Below are positions 48,121 to 63,253 of a stretch of 64,000 nt of DNA, piece after piece. The translations under genes were made by a program, and so were the position numbers. Source of the stretch: Bimastos eiseni. Its lineage: Eukaryota; Annelida; Clitellata; Crassiclitellata; Lumbricidae. The notes under the pieces are model-generated. The model had not been told where the DNA came from. It worked only from the letters and a program-made list of their open reading frames with translations, and made no database searches. The DNA lies in the NCBI GenBank assembly GCA_959347315.1, contig OY365806.1, positions 31,076,156-31,140,155 of the forward strand, in the 5' to 3' direction. Positions within the stretch are counted from its first letter, which is position 1. Each line of letters starts with the position of its first letter.

Positions 48121-51100
48121 GCAAAAGATGTTGGAGAAAGTGTGATATCAAATTTCGGAAAAAAAATTACAATTTGCCTGTTTTCAGTTGAAATTGCTTG
48201 AGGAAAAAGGGACTCTGGGAGAGAGATGACAGGGCCGGATAGGCGATCCTATCACTAGATCATGGGAATTGAATTCTTACCCCAGTACCTTTTACCAAAA
48301 GTCGGCGTCTATGCTCGATAAAGCGGAACCGTTCTGAACCGATGGATTGGCGGATGTTGAATGGACGGAAGAAGAAGCCGACTGGGAGGAGGAATATTTC
48401 CCACTGGAATAAGTGACAAGTGGATTGTGGTAAACGAAAGAAGAAATCGACGGGGCGGTGAATCGACGGAGTTCCTCTGGTCTTGTCTCGGCAACGAATA
48501 GTGAAATATGTAGTGACTATTATGATCAAGTGGTCGCTGCAGTCGAGGGAACCATGTCAGGGAACCACGAGGGTTGCCAAAACATCGAGTGCAATAGAAG
48601 GCATGCTGCATATGGGTTGGCTGACCATCTACCACGTAAACTACTAAGACCGTATGTATAGGCCTACGCGGTGTACCACCGCGACTGCACTAGCTGTTAT
48701 GAAGTTCGGCAATTTCGATGATTGGATAATTACGTGCTTAATTGTCTGAATAGCATTGCGTATAGGTCCTACGATTAATTGGCCAATATGTGTGGAAGTG
48801 TGCTTTTGTAAGCTTATAGGCCTACTTATTATTCTCTTGTATAATAAACCTGTGTCTATACTGTAAGTGATGGGCAAGACGTCTTCTGTAATTGTTTTTC
48901 TGACATCTCTGTCGCTTTTGACACCGGGCAAGTTGCCCAGTCCCATTGACGTCGCCAGAGCTTCGACGTTGAGGGCAAAAGTCCATAACGGAGCTCAAGG
49001 ACCAGGAGCCTGCGATATTTTGAGCATTTGATGCCATATGGAGAGCATTTCGGCTCTTATTTACTTCATATTTAAAAACCATTATTTCTAAATAAAAGTA
49101 CCCAAATTATTTCGATGTGTGAAAACATTTGCCTATCTTATAGGCCCTATGTAAAGAAGCTGAGAAAATGTGGACGTCAGAAGGCGCTTAGGCCTCCCTG
49201 TTAAAATCTTTGGGGTATGCCTATATAGGCGTTCGTAGTCGAAGCACTGGAAATTGCAGTGTCGTTTTGGCTGGCAGCCATAGTCAGATTATTAAAGCCA
49301 GATGAAACTAAGTTTTAAAGTAAAGCTAACCGTGCAACCCAGCTTCATATGGAAATGCAATTCTGGGTAGGGCTGTTTGCAAAGTAGATGGTCTATACAG
49401 TGGCTTCGCCAGAACTTGGGGAGGTTGGGGAGGCAAAAAGCCATAAAGAATAGGGGGCATCTCTACCGGGAACTGGGGCAGAGCATCCGAAACCCGAACA
49501 ATTATGAGCATTTGATCATGTTTATGCCAAATGAAGTATTTTGTGGGCTCTTATTTACCACAATGTTTCAACTATAATTTCGAAATTAAAGTACCTAATT
49601 CATCTCGATTTGTGACAATGTTTGACTACATTATATGCAGAGGACCATAATTGTGAAATATCAAATTAAAAATCACGTATGGTACCCCGCCATGTAAAGA
49701 CTACTCGGATTTGCACGAATCCCAAGACCCATCTAGCCTATACCGAGATAGCTGCCCTTCGCCCCCCTTGTGGCGACGCTAATGCTCAGTCCTCGACCTG
49801 TTTTGGTCACTACCAGCGTTTATTGCTATTGCGGACTTTATTTGGTATGACGACGGTGTTCAATCTGGTCTCCCTGACGTGGTTTTTTGGGGCGTTAAGT
49901 AGGCTAATTATCGAAGATTAACATTACAATACAGGGTTATTGTTGTGCAGTCGACATGAAGAATATTACTGGCTAACGGGTGGAATGTTGAAGCACTAAG
50001 AAAATTTTGCCGAAATGGTGACTCAATAAATAGGGCCTAATTATTAGGTCTGAATATAAAAAGAAGGAAGCAATTTTTCACAATATCCTACCGCTGTTGC
50101 TCTACGAAAGGCTACATGCACATGCCTACAATATAAAGAGAAAGAAGCGTTGGTGGCCATGGTGTATGCTGCATACATAGGCAGAATTACTTATAGCCTG
50201 CTATTATACATTATCAAATTCAACATCATATTTTGTGGTCTTTCCATCCTTCAATCCTTAATGCAAGCACCGTCCTCGGGAGCGTATTTCCATGCAGCAT
50301 GGCCAATCCAGTGAATTTCTCACCTTTAATCTTCTCGGCCAATTGAACTTTGGTGTGAACAGATGGAATAATTTATCGATAGGGAAATAACCAAAGAAGG
50401 CCTATGTCCTTTTGCGATCAGTGGAACACTGGTAGAATTGGCTTGCCTAATTAAGTTTAACGTGCTTGCGAAGTCAGTTTATATTGAAAATGAATAGGAC
50501 TGAGGAAACAAAGATTGCCAATGCGATATCAGAGCATTGCGTTGGAACAGCTTGCCTGAAAGCTACTTCAAGTAGATTTTGATTGGCCCAAGCGATTCCG
50601 AGCGAATTCCTTTATAATTATTGGCGCATCAAGTGTGTTAAGAACGAATTCTGCAAGCCTATCAAAAAAGTATTGGTGTTGCAATACTTTTCAGAAGAAG
50701 TATTAGCATTGCAATACTTTTTTTCAGTATAGTATTGTTAACAGCCCTGCCTACAGTGCCAAGGTTGTCTTTATATTGTATTGACCATTGAACTCTCTTC
50801 TTGCACCAGCTGCAACACCTCTTTGCTCTGCTTATAATCCACCCAGTAGAGCTTTTTATATTAAATTGAATTTTAAAAGGAAGTTGTTATGTGATGTCTA
50901 CAATGCTTAATAAAGATCGTTATTGATAGAATCTGCATTTGAGTCTTGTGGCATGTTCAAAGGCGCCTACCCCCACCCCCAGTCATTGTTGCAGCTTAAT
51001 ACCCCTAAGTCATTGGGGCAACTCCCCACGCCAATTTTGACCAACAGAACGGACTGATATTATTCAGGGATGAAAAGGAGATTTCACCAAGTTTATGGCA

Positions 51101-52484
51101 CAAACATTGCCACTGTAGAATATACCAGAATGGCTCAACTGCAAATAATAAAAGATCTTCAATGGTATAACACAGCGTTTCCCAAACTGTGTTCCGCGGA
51201 ACCATAGGGTTCCGTGAGGTAAAGACAAGGGCTCTGCGGAAAACTTTCAGCGTGGATAAAATTGTTTAATAGATTTTTCTGCTTAACATCGGTGTATAAC
51301 TCTGTATGAAAGAAAATTCATGTGCCATTGTCATCGATATTTGTATTATTAATCTAATCTAGGCCAAATTCTGCATTCTCAAGCGCTTGTACTTACAACG
51401 GTGTCCGCTCGATAATCCGAAGGTTTGATAGTCCGAAGGTTCGATAGTAAAGATTCGATAGTCCGAAGATTCTAAATTGCAACATTACAAGTAATTTAAC
51501 TATAAGCCGGATTAATTGATGAAAAGAATGTGTAAAACTAAGATATGAAAAGAATCCTGCATAAACAGAAGCTAGATGAATGAAAAGAATGGCGCAATCC
51601 AGCTTCTAGCCAAACACAATTCTTCCATCAACTCATTCATCAACTCAGCTACCATTAAAACAGCAATCTTATCACCTATCGACCAGACACCATGCAATAT
51701 TCGGACTACCGAATCTTCAGACTATATCAAAGCTTTGGACTATAGACACAGAACCCTACAACAGAATATATATTGTTTCAGACAAGGGTTCCGTAAATTA
51801 CATTAAAGATCTAAAGGGTTCTGCAGACAAAAAAGATTGGGACACGCTGGTATAACACTTAAAATAATAAACTCCCCTAATTTTGCAATGAGATCTTCCC
51901 CTCATACTTCTTGGATGGAGCATTTGCTCCACGGTTTCTATGGTGCATACACCCCTGGGCATGTCTGAGGCAACAATAACCTGCTACCAACAACATTTAT
52001 TGCAAGTTTAAATAAAATGTAAACATCTGTAAGTTAAGTTTCATCATCCTCTGAAGTATACTACCCCTAGGTTATGGCCATGTTTGTTCCACAGATAACT
52101 GTTACACGAACTGAGACACCATGCAGTTCTGAGCTTGAAAGTATCGTTTTAGGAAACACATAAATGACAGTGTTCTACAAAGGCAGTCTAAGTGTCCATG
52201 AACATGACAAAGGAAACCTATCTCAACAACTCAAATAACAGAAGACAGGGTGGCACTCTATAGAAGTCCATAGATCAGATGACTCATGTTATAGAAGATA
52301 CTGACACTACAGAAATGATAGCTAAGATTAAAACAGCTTGATTTTATACTCCCTTAATATACTCTCCCTACAATTTCCAGCTTACATAACAATAAATGGA
52401 CAATGGCCTAATAGAAGTCGCTAGATTATATTACATTGGACAGATAAAATTCCTAGGACATTATTCTATAACACAGAAAAGATG
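48121..52484. other. No gene recognised
   Basis: Two diverged copies of an about 100-bp segment lie at 49020-49130 and 49495-49620 (shared GGGCTCTTATTTACC-like and AAAGTACC-like strings). A 16-bp tandem repeat (GTTCGATAGTCCGAAG, about four copies) is at 51406-51475. Frames 48260-49082 and 49326-49921 have no recognised motif. The last 480 bp are likely the CAMLG 3' UTR. Confidence 0.4.
51996..52001 (-). terminator. Possible CAMLG polyadenylation signal (AATAAA)
   Basis: TTTATT on the plus strand reads AATAAA on the minus strand, about 480 bp beyond the CAMLG stop codon. The hexamer is frequent by chance in AT-rich DNA. Confidence 0.3.
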
Positions 52485-55400
52485 TTATAGGAATATATGT
52501 GTCAGGACAAACGCAAACAGATAAACAGCAAAGTCATCAAAAGTTGAATAGATATATCCCATGATCAGTCCGTAAGACTCGATCAGGTTCCGTTCGATCC
52601 CCACAAGATGAAGGACTGAGATCCAGAGACCACTCTTAAGCATGCTGCCTCCAGTTATATCCTGAAAATCAAATAAACCAGACACTTAATACAGAGACTT
52701 TTTAGTATCTCACAAAAGTATTACCCATGCTAGCCTACATCATGTTGCGATTAATATTTTAATTATTTACATTCTATAATTTATTACATTCGATGTTTTC
52801 CTATAATTCTATAAACACTATATGCATCTATCTATATAATTACCTAAGTCACGTGGTTTGTCCGTCATATCTAAGGCGCGTGATTGGACAGAAGTTGAAT
52901 CAAAGACGTGTGATTGGACAGAAGTTGACCTAAATATTTGCAGCACAAGCGTAAGTTGACCAATATGGAGCGCAAAAGTCACTGTAAACAAACGCTCGAT
53001 TCGCTGTTCAAAATTTTTTTATTTGCATGAATTGCGTCTATATAAGTATTCATTTAATTAATTTGTAGGCCTATTTTAGCTCTGCGTCAAAGTGTCTCTT
53101 CACCACTACTATAGCAACGTTAAAATCAAGTATGACTTGTAGTTATTCATGGGTTAACAACAGCAACGAACAATACCAGTTGCAGTTGAATCATGAGCTA
53201 AAATATTATCTGACCCATGATTCTTCATGGGTTAACAGCTAGTCACCTAATAATAATATACCTACTAAGATTACACATATAAATATTCTTTAATATCTAT
53301 TATTGTAAAAATATATATTTAAATAATGGCTATCATTCAACTGGATCTATTATTTAACATTATCATATTTGCCATATAACATCGTGACATCTATGATTAT
53401 TTGTACGCATTACACATTATCACATTAATCTAGAATTCTACATTGTATAAAACAAATTCATTAATACTGACGCTTCATAAATACAAAACAAACTATACAA
53501 AACAAAACAAATAAATACAGTAATTGCCAAAGCCCTTTGATAGCCATTTTGCTTTTCCAAATCTTCATTAATTTCACATCTTTCAGAACATTTGTTCACT
53601 GTGGCATTTTTCCGAGTTCCGAGGGATCACCTCTTCATTGAGAAAGAGTAGACAAAAGTAACAGCTGTCGACTTTTTCTTTTCATTATACAACTCATCTT
53701 GATCACCGTTGGCAATTTTCAGAGTTAACAAAGAATAATATGCCGCTATAAAATTAACCTGCGTACAATATAGTTACGATAGACTTACAATGCCAAGCAC
53801 ATGTTGTGTACCATAAATCGAAATTTCAATTGCAATGAAAGGGTACACCAATGTCTGAAAACAAACAAACCAGAACCGACTTAAATTGATGTTTTGATTA
53901 AACTGATTAGCAGATTTTTAACACAGAGCTTTCAATGGCTCAGAGTATTTTTTAGTCTAATATTAGCACTTTTCTTAAATTGCACACATGCAGATTTCAG
54001 ACTGAGAGAAGTTACACTGATAATGTTAATAACAGATAACAAAATGATGTGAGTGCTGGTCTTACTCTTTGCAAGACAATAATCCATTACTATTTGAAGG
54101 CTTTTGCCTCACTATTTAAAATAATACAGTGCACAAAACAATTGGTTGCATGTCACTTTAATTGCCTATTAACACTTTTGAGAAATAATCATTGGAGGTA
54201 ACGTAACATAATTAACATTGTTTGGCTAGCAGTAGAAAAATAACTGATAATGTAAGCTATATGCAAAATTACCTTAAAATGAAAACACAATTAGAGTAAA
54301 TAGCAGCAACATTTATTTTAAAATGTACCTTATTTTTATTTAGTTCATTAGACAGCATGAATCATGTATATTTAACACAGCATGGTGCTTAAATTCCATT
54401 ATCTTGTACTTTAGAATGGTGCAGGGGCGTCCAGATATGGAGGAGGATGTCTAACGCAAATGCCTCCCAATTTCAGGTAAGGGAATATTTTTTTAAGTCT
54501 TCAGGAATATCTTGCCTTACTGACACTTCGGACCGGGGGATGGGGGTTTGCCTCCATCACTTAGGAGGGATTGACGCTCTGGAACGGTGATATAATGCCA
54601 ACTAAAACTGAAAATATTTTCTATCTTGATTTATACATAGCAAAGGCGTTCACTGACACACTGCACATTTTGTCACTTTCTATACATAAAATGTTCAGAA
54701 CAGAACACTTGGTTGTTTCTTTACATTAGTCACGAATGTAACAAAATATATAGATATATGGGAAAACCATTTGAATTGACAGTATGGCTACGGCTTTTTC
54801 ACAATAAATCAATCTATAACAATTTAAGTACATTAATTTTGGCTCATTCGATTACGTTTTTACTTAGTGCATGATGCCGATCAGCCAATTTCCAGAGTAA
54901 ATATATAAAGGTAAAAGCTGATGCAAAAGTCACAGATGGCAACAAAATTAACTGTCTTTGTTACAATAAGCAGTTCGCTTACTATGGTTCAAACACATCA
55001 CTGACAAATCAAACTGATGATGCATTAAGTATTTTGTAGTTTGTGATGCCATTGGCAAAGCAATTGGTACTGAAGTTGGTATTCACGTGCATATTCGAAA
55101 CAGCATTACAGGAATGCATAACAGAAATGTTGACAGACATCTCTCTCTATCTATCTATCCATGCTTGTCAATTTTGACCAATTGCTTGGTCGAACGCAGA
55201 TTTTACTCGACTAGTTTCGTCATACGATTTTAAACAATGGTTTAGTGTGCGTCTGTGGAGATATTTGTCTCTTTCGCTGATGTTTCTAAGGGGTTTGGAC
55301 GATTCTTGGACATTTGCCATTGAGGCAAGAATCATGAGCCGTGAGTTTGTCACTGACTAAAAGAATGGTTTCGCCTGCAGAAGGGGTTTCAGGTTGTTAC

Positions 55401-57428
55401 AACAAAAACCTAAAAGTCTTCGGTTATGGCGCCCACCATTTTACGTCGGTGCAACCATTTACAGGCTGCTAAGAATGTCGGTCGTCCTCTACAGATCCAG
55501 TGTCAGAGATATGCCAGGACTTCTACCAACTCAGAGAGACTGCAGTGGATGGCATCAAGGCGAGTGTGAGGCTACCCTCGTCGCCCGTCGTCGATCCTTT
55601 ACTTTGACGCTACGTGGACCAGGAATTTTGAATAACATTTCAACTGGTCATCAGTTCTAGATTAGAATCTGTTGACTGGGCTTTTCATTTTTGCAGCACC
55701 TTGCCAATAGTGACACTTCTTGTCGTCTATTATTCGAGCTGTGTTCGTGTTCACCTGACTATTTGACCCAAATAGACTCAAACATCATGTAGATCAGCAC
55801 AGGAGGTGCCTCTGAGTAGGAATCTTGAAAGGGTGCCTGAGAAATTTTGTTTATAAATAAATAATAAAAGATAAATAAACAAATACATATATATATATAT
55901 GTATATATAGTATTTGAAGAAAAGTTACCTGAATGTAATTGGCGAAACGAGACGTTATTGCAAGACGCACCACAATACCAGCAAGCAACCAGATGAAAGT
56001 ACGAAATGTGTTAACCGATGCAACAGAACCATCAGCTGTTTGCGATACATGGGTGTCATCATCATCATCAATCTCTGCCTCAGCAACCGAAGCTGGAGTG
56101 GTGTTGTTTGTCACTGGAATATTATTTGGCACAGGAATTTCACTGTATGCTTCATCACTATCATTTTCTCTTGCATTATTGATTGATTTTTCTGAGGAGT
56201 CTGCTTCTTGACAATTGGAAATACCTTCTGTACATTTGTTAGCTTCATCCTGTAGCTCATTCGTGCAGGGAGAGTTGTTCAACTGGTCTAATGTTGCACT
56301 CGTTTCTGACTTAGTATCTTTGTCTGCAAAACATTTAATCAGCCCATGTTGGAAAAATTTCCAAAATCTCTGTTTCAATGTTAAAATTCAATATAAGTCA
56401 ACTACTTTAAGAGGCATCACTCTGAATATGGATGGTGGCCACCAATCGTTAATGCAATACTGAAATGTTTGCAAAATAATGGCATTAGGCCTACTTGATA
56501 ATGGAGATACAGAATCCACCCCCCACCCCATTCCATAATTAATGCGCAATGTTTATGATATTAATAAATTTAAGTTTAATAGAAATACATTCAAATAGAT
56601 ATTGTCACATATTAAATTAACAAAACAACATACTTCCACTTTATCTATGGTTGCACAAGAAAAATAGTTTTATATTTAAAAAAATTTCAAACGATGGTGG
56701 CTCTTTGTATATGCAAACTGCACAGTGATCAAAGAGTTAAATGGCAAATATTGATATAAATAATGTTTATTAATTAATTTGTTACACTTCATTTGTTAAT
56801 TAATCTTTCACCTCAAATTTGATTTAAAGCACAGTTCAATGACAGCTATTAACATTAAATCATGTTTGTTCATTAATTTGTTAATTAATCTTAATTACTT
56901 TTAAGATATTAATATGTCTTTCAGCTCACATTTTTTAAAGCACAATTCAAGCTATGGGGAGGTAATGTCCTAAGGGGTAATGCCCAGGGGGTAATACCCA
57001 GGGGGTAATACCCAGGGGGTAAAGTGATTAATGTCATGTTCCCATAGGAAGGATCTAACCTGACCAGTATGTTTTAAAAAGTAGTAGGGCAGAGGCCATA
57101 TGGCCACTATATAAAACCGTGTACATTTTATGTACATCATGTGATGGATATGCCACGGTTCGCCTTAACAGCTGGTAGACTGAACTACAGTTACTTTCAG
57201 TTGGCACAGCCGGGTCAAACAAAATATCTAAAAAACATTCAAAGAAAGGTTGACGATTAAATTGAAAATAAATAATATTATTATTAGTCAGATGCTTGCT
57301 CTGCTCCTATTGTCGCTCATTACCTTACCCAATTCCTTCGGCAACGTTCCCAGCACTCTTTTCATCCTTTCCTCAGAACCCATAAGAATCTTAGCTCGTC
57401 TCCGCTCCCGAAGTTCGGCTGCCGACAT
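52485..57428 (-). CDS. CAMLG: CAMLG (calcium-modulating cyclophilin ligand; GET2-like TRC40 receptor subunit), 4 exons
   Basis: Partner of WRB/GET1 in the ER receptor that takes tail-anchored proteins from TRC40/GET3. Exons on the minus strand are 57428-57329, 56323-55929, 53854-53789 and 52661-52485. Phases 1, 0, 0; 738 nt, 245 residues (human 296). The N-terminus carries the basic TRC40-binding helix RERRRAKILMGSEERMKRVL (human [21 protein letters not shown]). An acidic low-complexity linker follows, then three membrane segments: FRTFIWLLAGIVVRLAI, TLVYPFIAIEISIYG and FAVYLFAFVLTHIFL. The exon-1 donor TTGG|GTAAGG was chosen because it matches the phase of the strong acceptor TGTTTTGCAG at exon 2; GTAATG five bases later is a worse fit. 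An in-frame ATG at 57533 would add 35 residues; I prefer 57428 because the family begins near the basic helix. Possible poly(A) signal at 51996-52001 (minus). Confidence 0.9.
52873..52930 (+). repeat. Two-copy tandem repeat in CAMLG intron 3
   Basis: GCGTGATTGGACAGAAGTTGA followed by GTGTGATTGGACAGAAGTTGA with a short spacer; near-identical over about 20 bases. Confidence 0.8.
55426..55569 (+). pseudogene. Short frame with mitochondrial-presequence-like start, in CAMLG intron 2
   Basis: ATG opens a 47-codon frame beginning MAPTILRRCNHLQAAKNVGR, Arg/Lys-rich without acidic residues in the first 30, as in mitochondrial targeting presequences. It closes at TGA 55567-55569; a neighbouring frame continues with protein-like composition (RETAVDGIKASVRLP) to about 55630. 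It lies on the strand opposite CAMLG. Possibly a fragment of a retrocopied nuclear-encoded mitochondrial gene; the parent was not identified. Confidence 0.25.
56958..57021 (+). repeat. 17-bp tandem repeat in CAMLG intron 1
   Basis: Four to five copies of GGGGGTAATACCCA with spacer; the first two copies are diverged (GTAATGTCC, GTAATGCCC). Each unit is partly palindromic (GGGTAATACCC). Confidence 0.85.
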
Positions 57429-57969
57429 TTTTTTATTTGCTAGAAAGCAGAAACAGAATAATGATAAAAACAAAACCAATCTCGATGACGAAAAATTCCT
57501 GGCAATAGCCGTTGCGCCCAGTCTGTGCTGCAAACAGATTCATATTACGCTGCAAGGGTTTAAATCGGCTGAGCATTGATTTGAATCAGTCACAGTTTCA
57601 TTAATTAAAAACCAGGAAAGTCAAATGATCTGAGTTGTGATGTGTCATCTGCATTTTTAAATCCCAAAAGTTCTGTAAGTAAGTTATAACTTATTGCAAT
57701 TGCTATTCGCATATTGGTCCAATTGTGGATCTCGAGCAGCAACGTTCTCAGCACTCATTTCATCCTTTCCTCGGTATATTTATGAGCCGTATCAATCACG
57801 ATTATGCTGATTTAATTGGGTTCAACTAGCACTACTGCCAGTCTAACACCAAATAAATCTTCTACTGATAGAATTTGACTAGTATTACTGGCTCAAGTCT
57901 AAGCGCTACATAATTGTCCAGCGGAAGTTCTGATGGTAGAAGCATGGTTCTAAGAACCAGATCAAGAGT
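57429..57969. promoter_or_regulatory. Divergent CAMLG / RPS15A intergenic region, probable shared promoter
   Basis: About 540 bp separate the CAMLG start codon (minus) from the proposed RPS15A start (plus). No TATA box is obvious. The region contains a 34-bp near copy of part of CAMLG exon 1 at 57739-57772. Bidirectional promoters of this length are common for housekeeping pairs; sharing is inferred from geometry alone. Confidence 0.4.
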
Positions 57970-57994
57970 CTTTCTTTTACTCTAGCTGAAGAGA
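57970..57994 (+). other. Candidate 5' UTR exon 1 of RPS15A with TOP-like start
   Basis: A pyrimidine run CTTTCTTTTACTC is followed by GAAGAGA|GTGAGT, a strong splice donor. Ribosomal protein mRNAs usually begin with a C followed by a pyrimidine tract and have a very short first exon, which this fits. The acceptor would be at 58628-58629. No transcript evidence; the exact start is a guess. Confidence 0.4.
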
Positions 57995-58637
57995 GTGAGT
58001 GATGTTTTTCGCTATCGTTAGGACATTTCAATCCTCAATCATCCACTTTTATAGCCATACCATCAGGATTTTCGAAGAGTCGTTGTTATACGACATGTTT
58101 TAGAATATTTTAACGACGTTTTAAAGTTGATTTGTCTTAAATAACTTTAGAAACGGCATTTTGCCCCGTGTGCCGGTGCTTACCGACTTCCCATGCAATT
58201 GTTTTATTGGTAAATGAAATAAATGAGTATCATTTGCGCTTTTTATCTAACTGCAAATCGCCAGGTACATTGTTGGCGTTCTTTCTGAAAGTTCGTTACA
58301 AGTTGATTGTGATTTTTTTTAAACAATATTTACCGTATTGTCGCCATCGTGTTTATGCAACCTACCAATAGATCTAAAATATGCGTACGGTTGAGTCCTG
58401 ACTACTATAAGTAAGTCGCAAATAGGACTGCAATTGAGTATATTTTAAGTTTTGTTTCGCAATTATGTTAGTTATTTTACTTTCATGAGTTGAGTCTTGT
58501 ACTGCATGTTTGCTGATTTAATCTACCTTCCATGATACAAAGCTTTATTTTTTTAAATCACTGATTTTAGTTCTCTTACCATTAGACAAATGATAGCGTG
58601 TTAATATCCTAAAATAATATGTATTTCAGAATCTTAA

Positions 58638-61377
<2,740 letters not shown>

Positions 61378-61456
61378 GACTGATGATGCGAACTTGAGAG
61401 CTGTCCATTCCTCTGATTTGTCTATACAGTCAAGATGATTGGATCTGTGTTTCAAA

Positions 61457-61462
61457 AATAAA
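61457..61462 (+). terminator. RPS15A polyadenylation signal (AATAAA)
   Basis: Canonical AATAAA 80 bp after the TAA stop, with a T-rich stretch about 25 bp further on. The short 3' UTR is typical of ribosomal protein genes. Confidence 0.7.
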
Positions 61463-63217
61463 ACTGTTAAACAGTCTTAGAAGCAAATTTTTTGATCAGT
61501 TGAATCCAATAACTTGAGGGTGTCTACAGTGGTTGTGTGTAGAACTGTTGACCAATTGATTGGGTTTAAATCCTACAACAAGAATAAAGTTCTGCTCCAT
61601 TTGCCTGCTGTGCAGAATTGTGTTAAGCTAGTTTGTTCATTTTGGTTACAGCAAAAGATGAGGTACCAGAATAATAAGAGTATTTTTTTGTCTTACCAAA
61701 TTAAATTTTACCATTAAGTCAAAGTAGTAAATGCAGCATACCGGCCACAAGTCCATTCTGGTTGCATGACTTGTTGGCAGCAACTGGTATAATGATATGA
61801 TTATGGTAAAGACTGAAAACTTGTACAATTGAAAAGTAATGCAGTCACATTTATTCCAATATTTGGAGTAACTGTTTAAAATGACAGGACATTGTTTTGA
61901 ACCATATCATGGTAGTATTACATACACTTGTACAAAAAGTTGTAGATCCACCTCAGATTTGTCAAGTTTAACCTTATTTGGCACATGAATGAATTTGGTT
62001 TGTATGACCATTTATGATTGTTTAATCTGTTTTGTGTAAATGTTCTACTCACACTTCCTGCCCCAGTTCCTGATATTGTACCCCATGAATGCTCCATGTA
62101 CGGTTTATTGTTGCCTACATATAGTTGCAATTTTCGTTAGGCATTCGCATTGAATTAGGATTCAACTTGTATCACAAAAGTCAGAAACAGAACCATATAG
62201 CGTCGCTAAGGTCAGGGAGGACAGATCGGACATGATGGGGGGGGGGGTGACTGCATATATCCTCTAACCCAATTTTTTTTTAATTATGTAAAAAAATATT
62301 GCTTGTGACGATGTTAATAATTACGCAAAATTGGTTCTATTCAAAGCGGGAAGTTACCGTTAGCTCATTCATACACACATGAACAGTAGACTAATGCACG
62401 TTTATGCAACGAATATCACGCGGGAAACTTCTGCCTCCGCGAAATGATTACCACAATACAAGCTGTCTGCGGTAAATGCTGCTAATGCCTGTCGACTGGT
62501 CATATTTCAATGAAGAGACGAGAAACTCCGTAACACGCCGTTGTCCTTCGGACCAGTAGAACGTACGTGGCACCACTATCAAACGTCACCGTAATATCGA
62601 GTTTTCTAAAGAGATATCGAAACCAAGTAAGTCGCGGGAACGTACTACAAGCGCTCTTCTAAAAATAAAAATCATTGGGAGAGGGTCCAAACTTCCAATG
62701 AAGGTGCGAGATAGGTAAGAGCAGGGACGCCGAGGATAAAAGTTGACCCACACAATTAATCCAATTCTGATGAGATTTTCTTCTTTGAAGTGGTTGGTAT
62801 GGGTATTTGACGCCTTAGTCGTTTGCAATCTTAAATTTGTCGTTTGCCATATGAGCACCCCCCCCCCCAGGAAAATAGTCTGATCGCCCCCCTGGGTTAG
62901 AGGATGACTCAGCCTATGAAATTGCACTGTGTTGGCTTTAGTGAAAGACTTGTGGAGCGATAGCAAGAGGTGCGATGTTGTACCTCTGATGATTTCGGAT
63001 ATGATTGACTAGCTGCATGGGGAACCCGGCCTTGCACGGGTTGAGACAGGTTTTTGGGCCTGGAGAGCAGGAAGACGGCGACCGCGGGTCCACCAAACCC
63101 TCTACTGGGTGTCCCAGGTGTTCCCCGAGCGAACGGCGAAGGTTTCGAGTGAATAGCTGTAAAAGTTTGGAAATGCATAAACGGAATTGAGTTTAGACTC
63201 TGATGCGTACAAAGTAC

Positions 63218-63253
<36 letters not shown>

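Noticed and set aside
56323..56378. Upstream extension of CAMLG exon 2 (frame starting at 56378)
   Set aside because: The strong acceptor TGTTTTGCAG at 56324-56333 fits the phase of the exon-1 donor; the extension would need a weak acceptor after AACATTGAAACAG and the poorer exon-1 donor.
57429..57533. CAMLG start at the upstream in-frame ATG (57533)
   Set aside because: It would add a 35-residue hydrophobic stretch ahead of the cytosolic TRC40-binding helix, unlike the family; kept only as an alternative.
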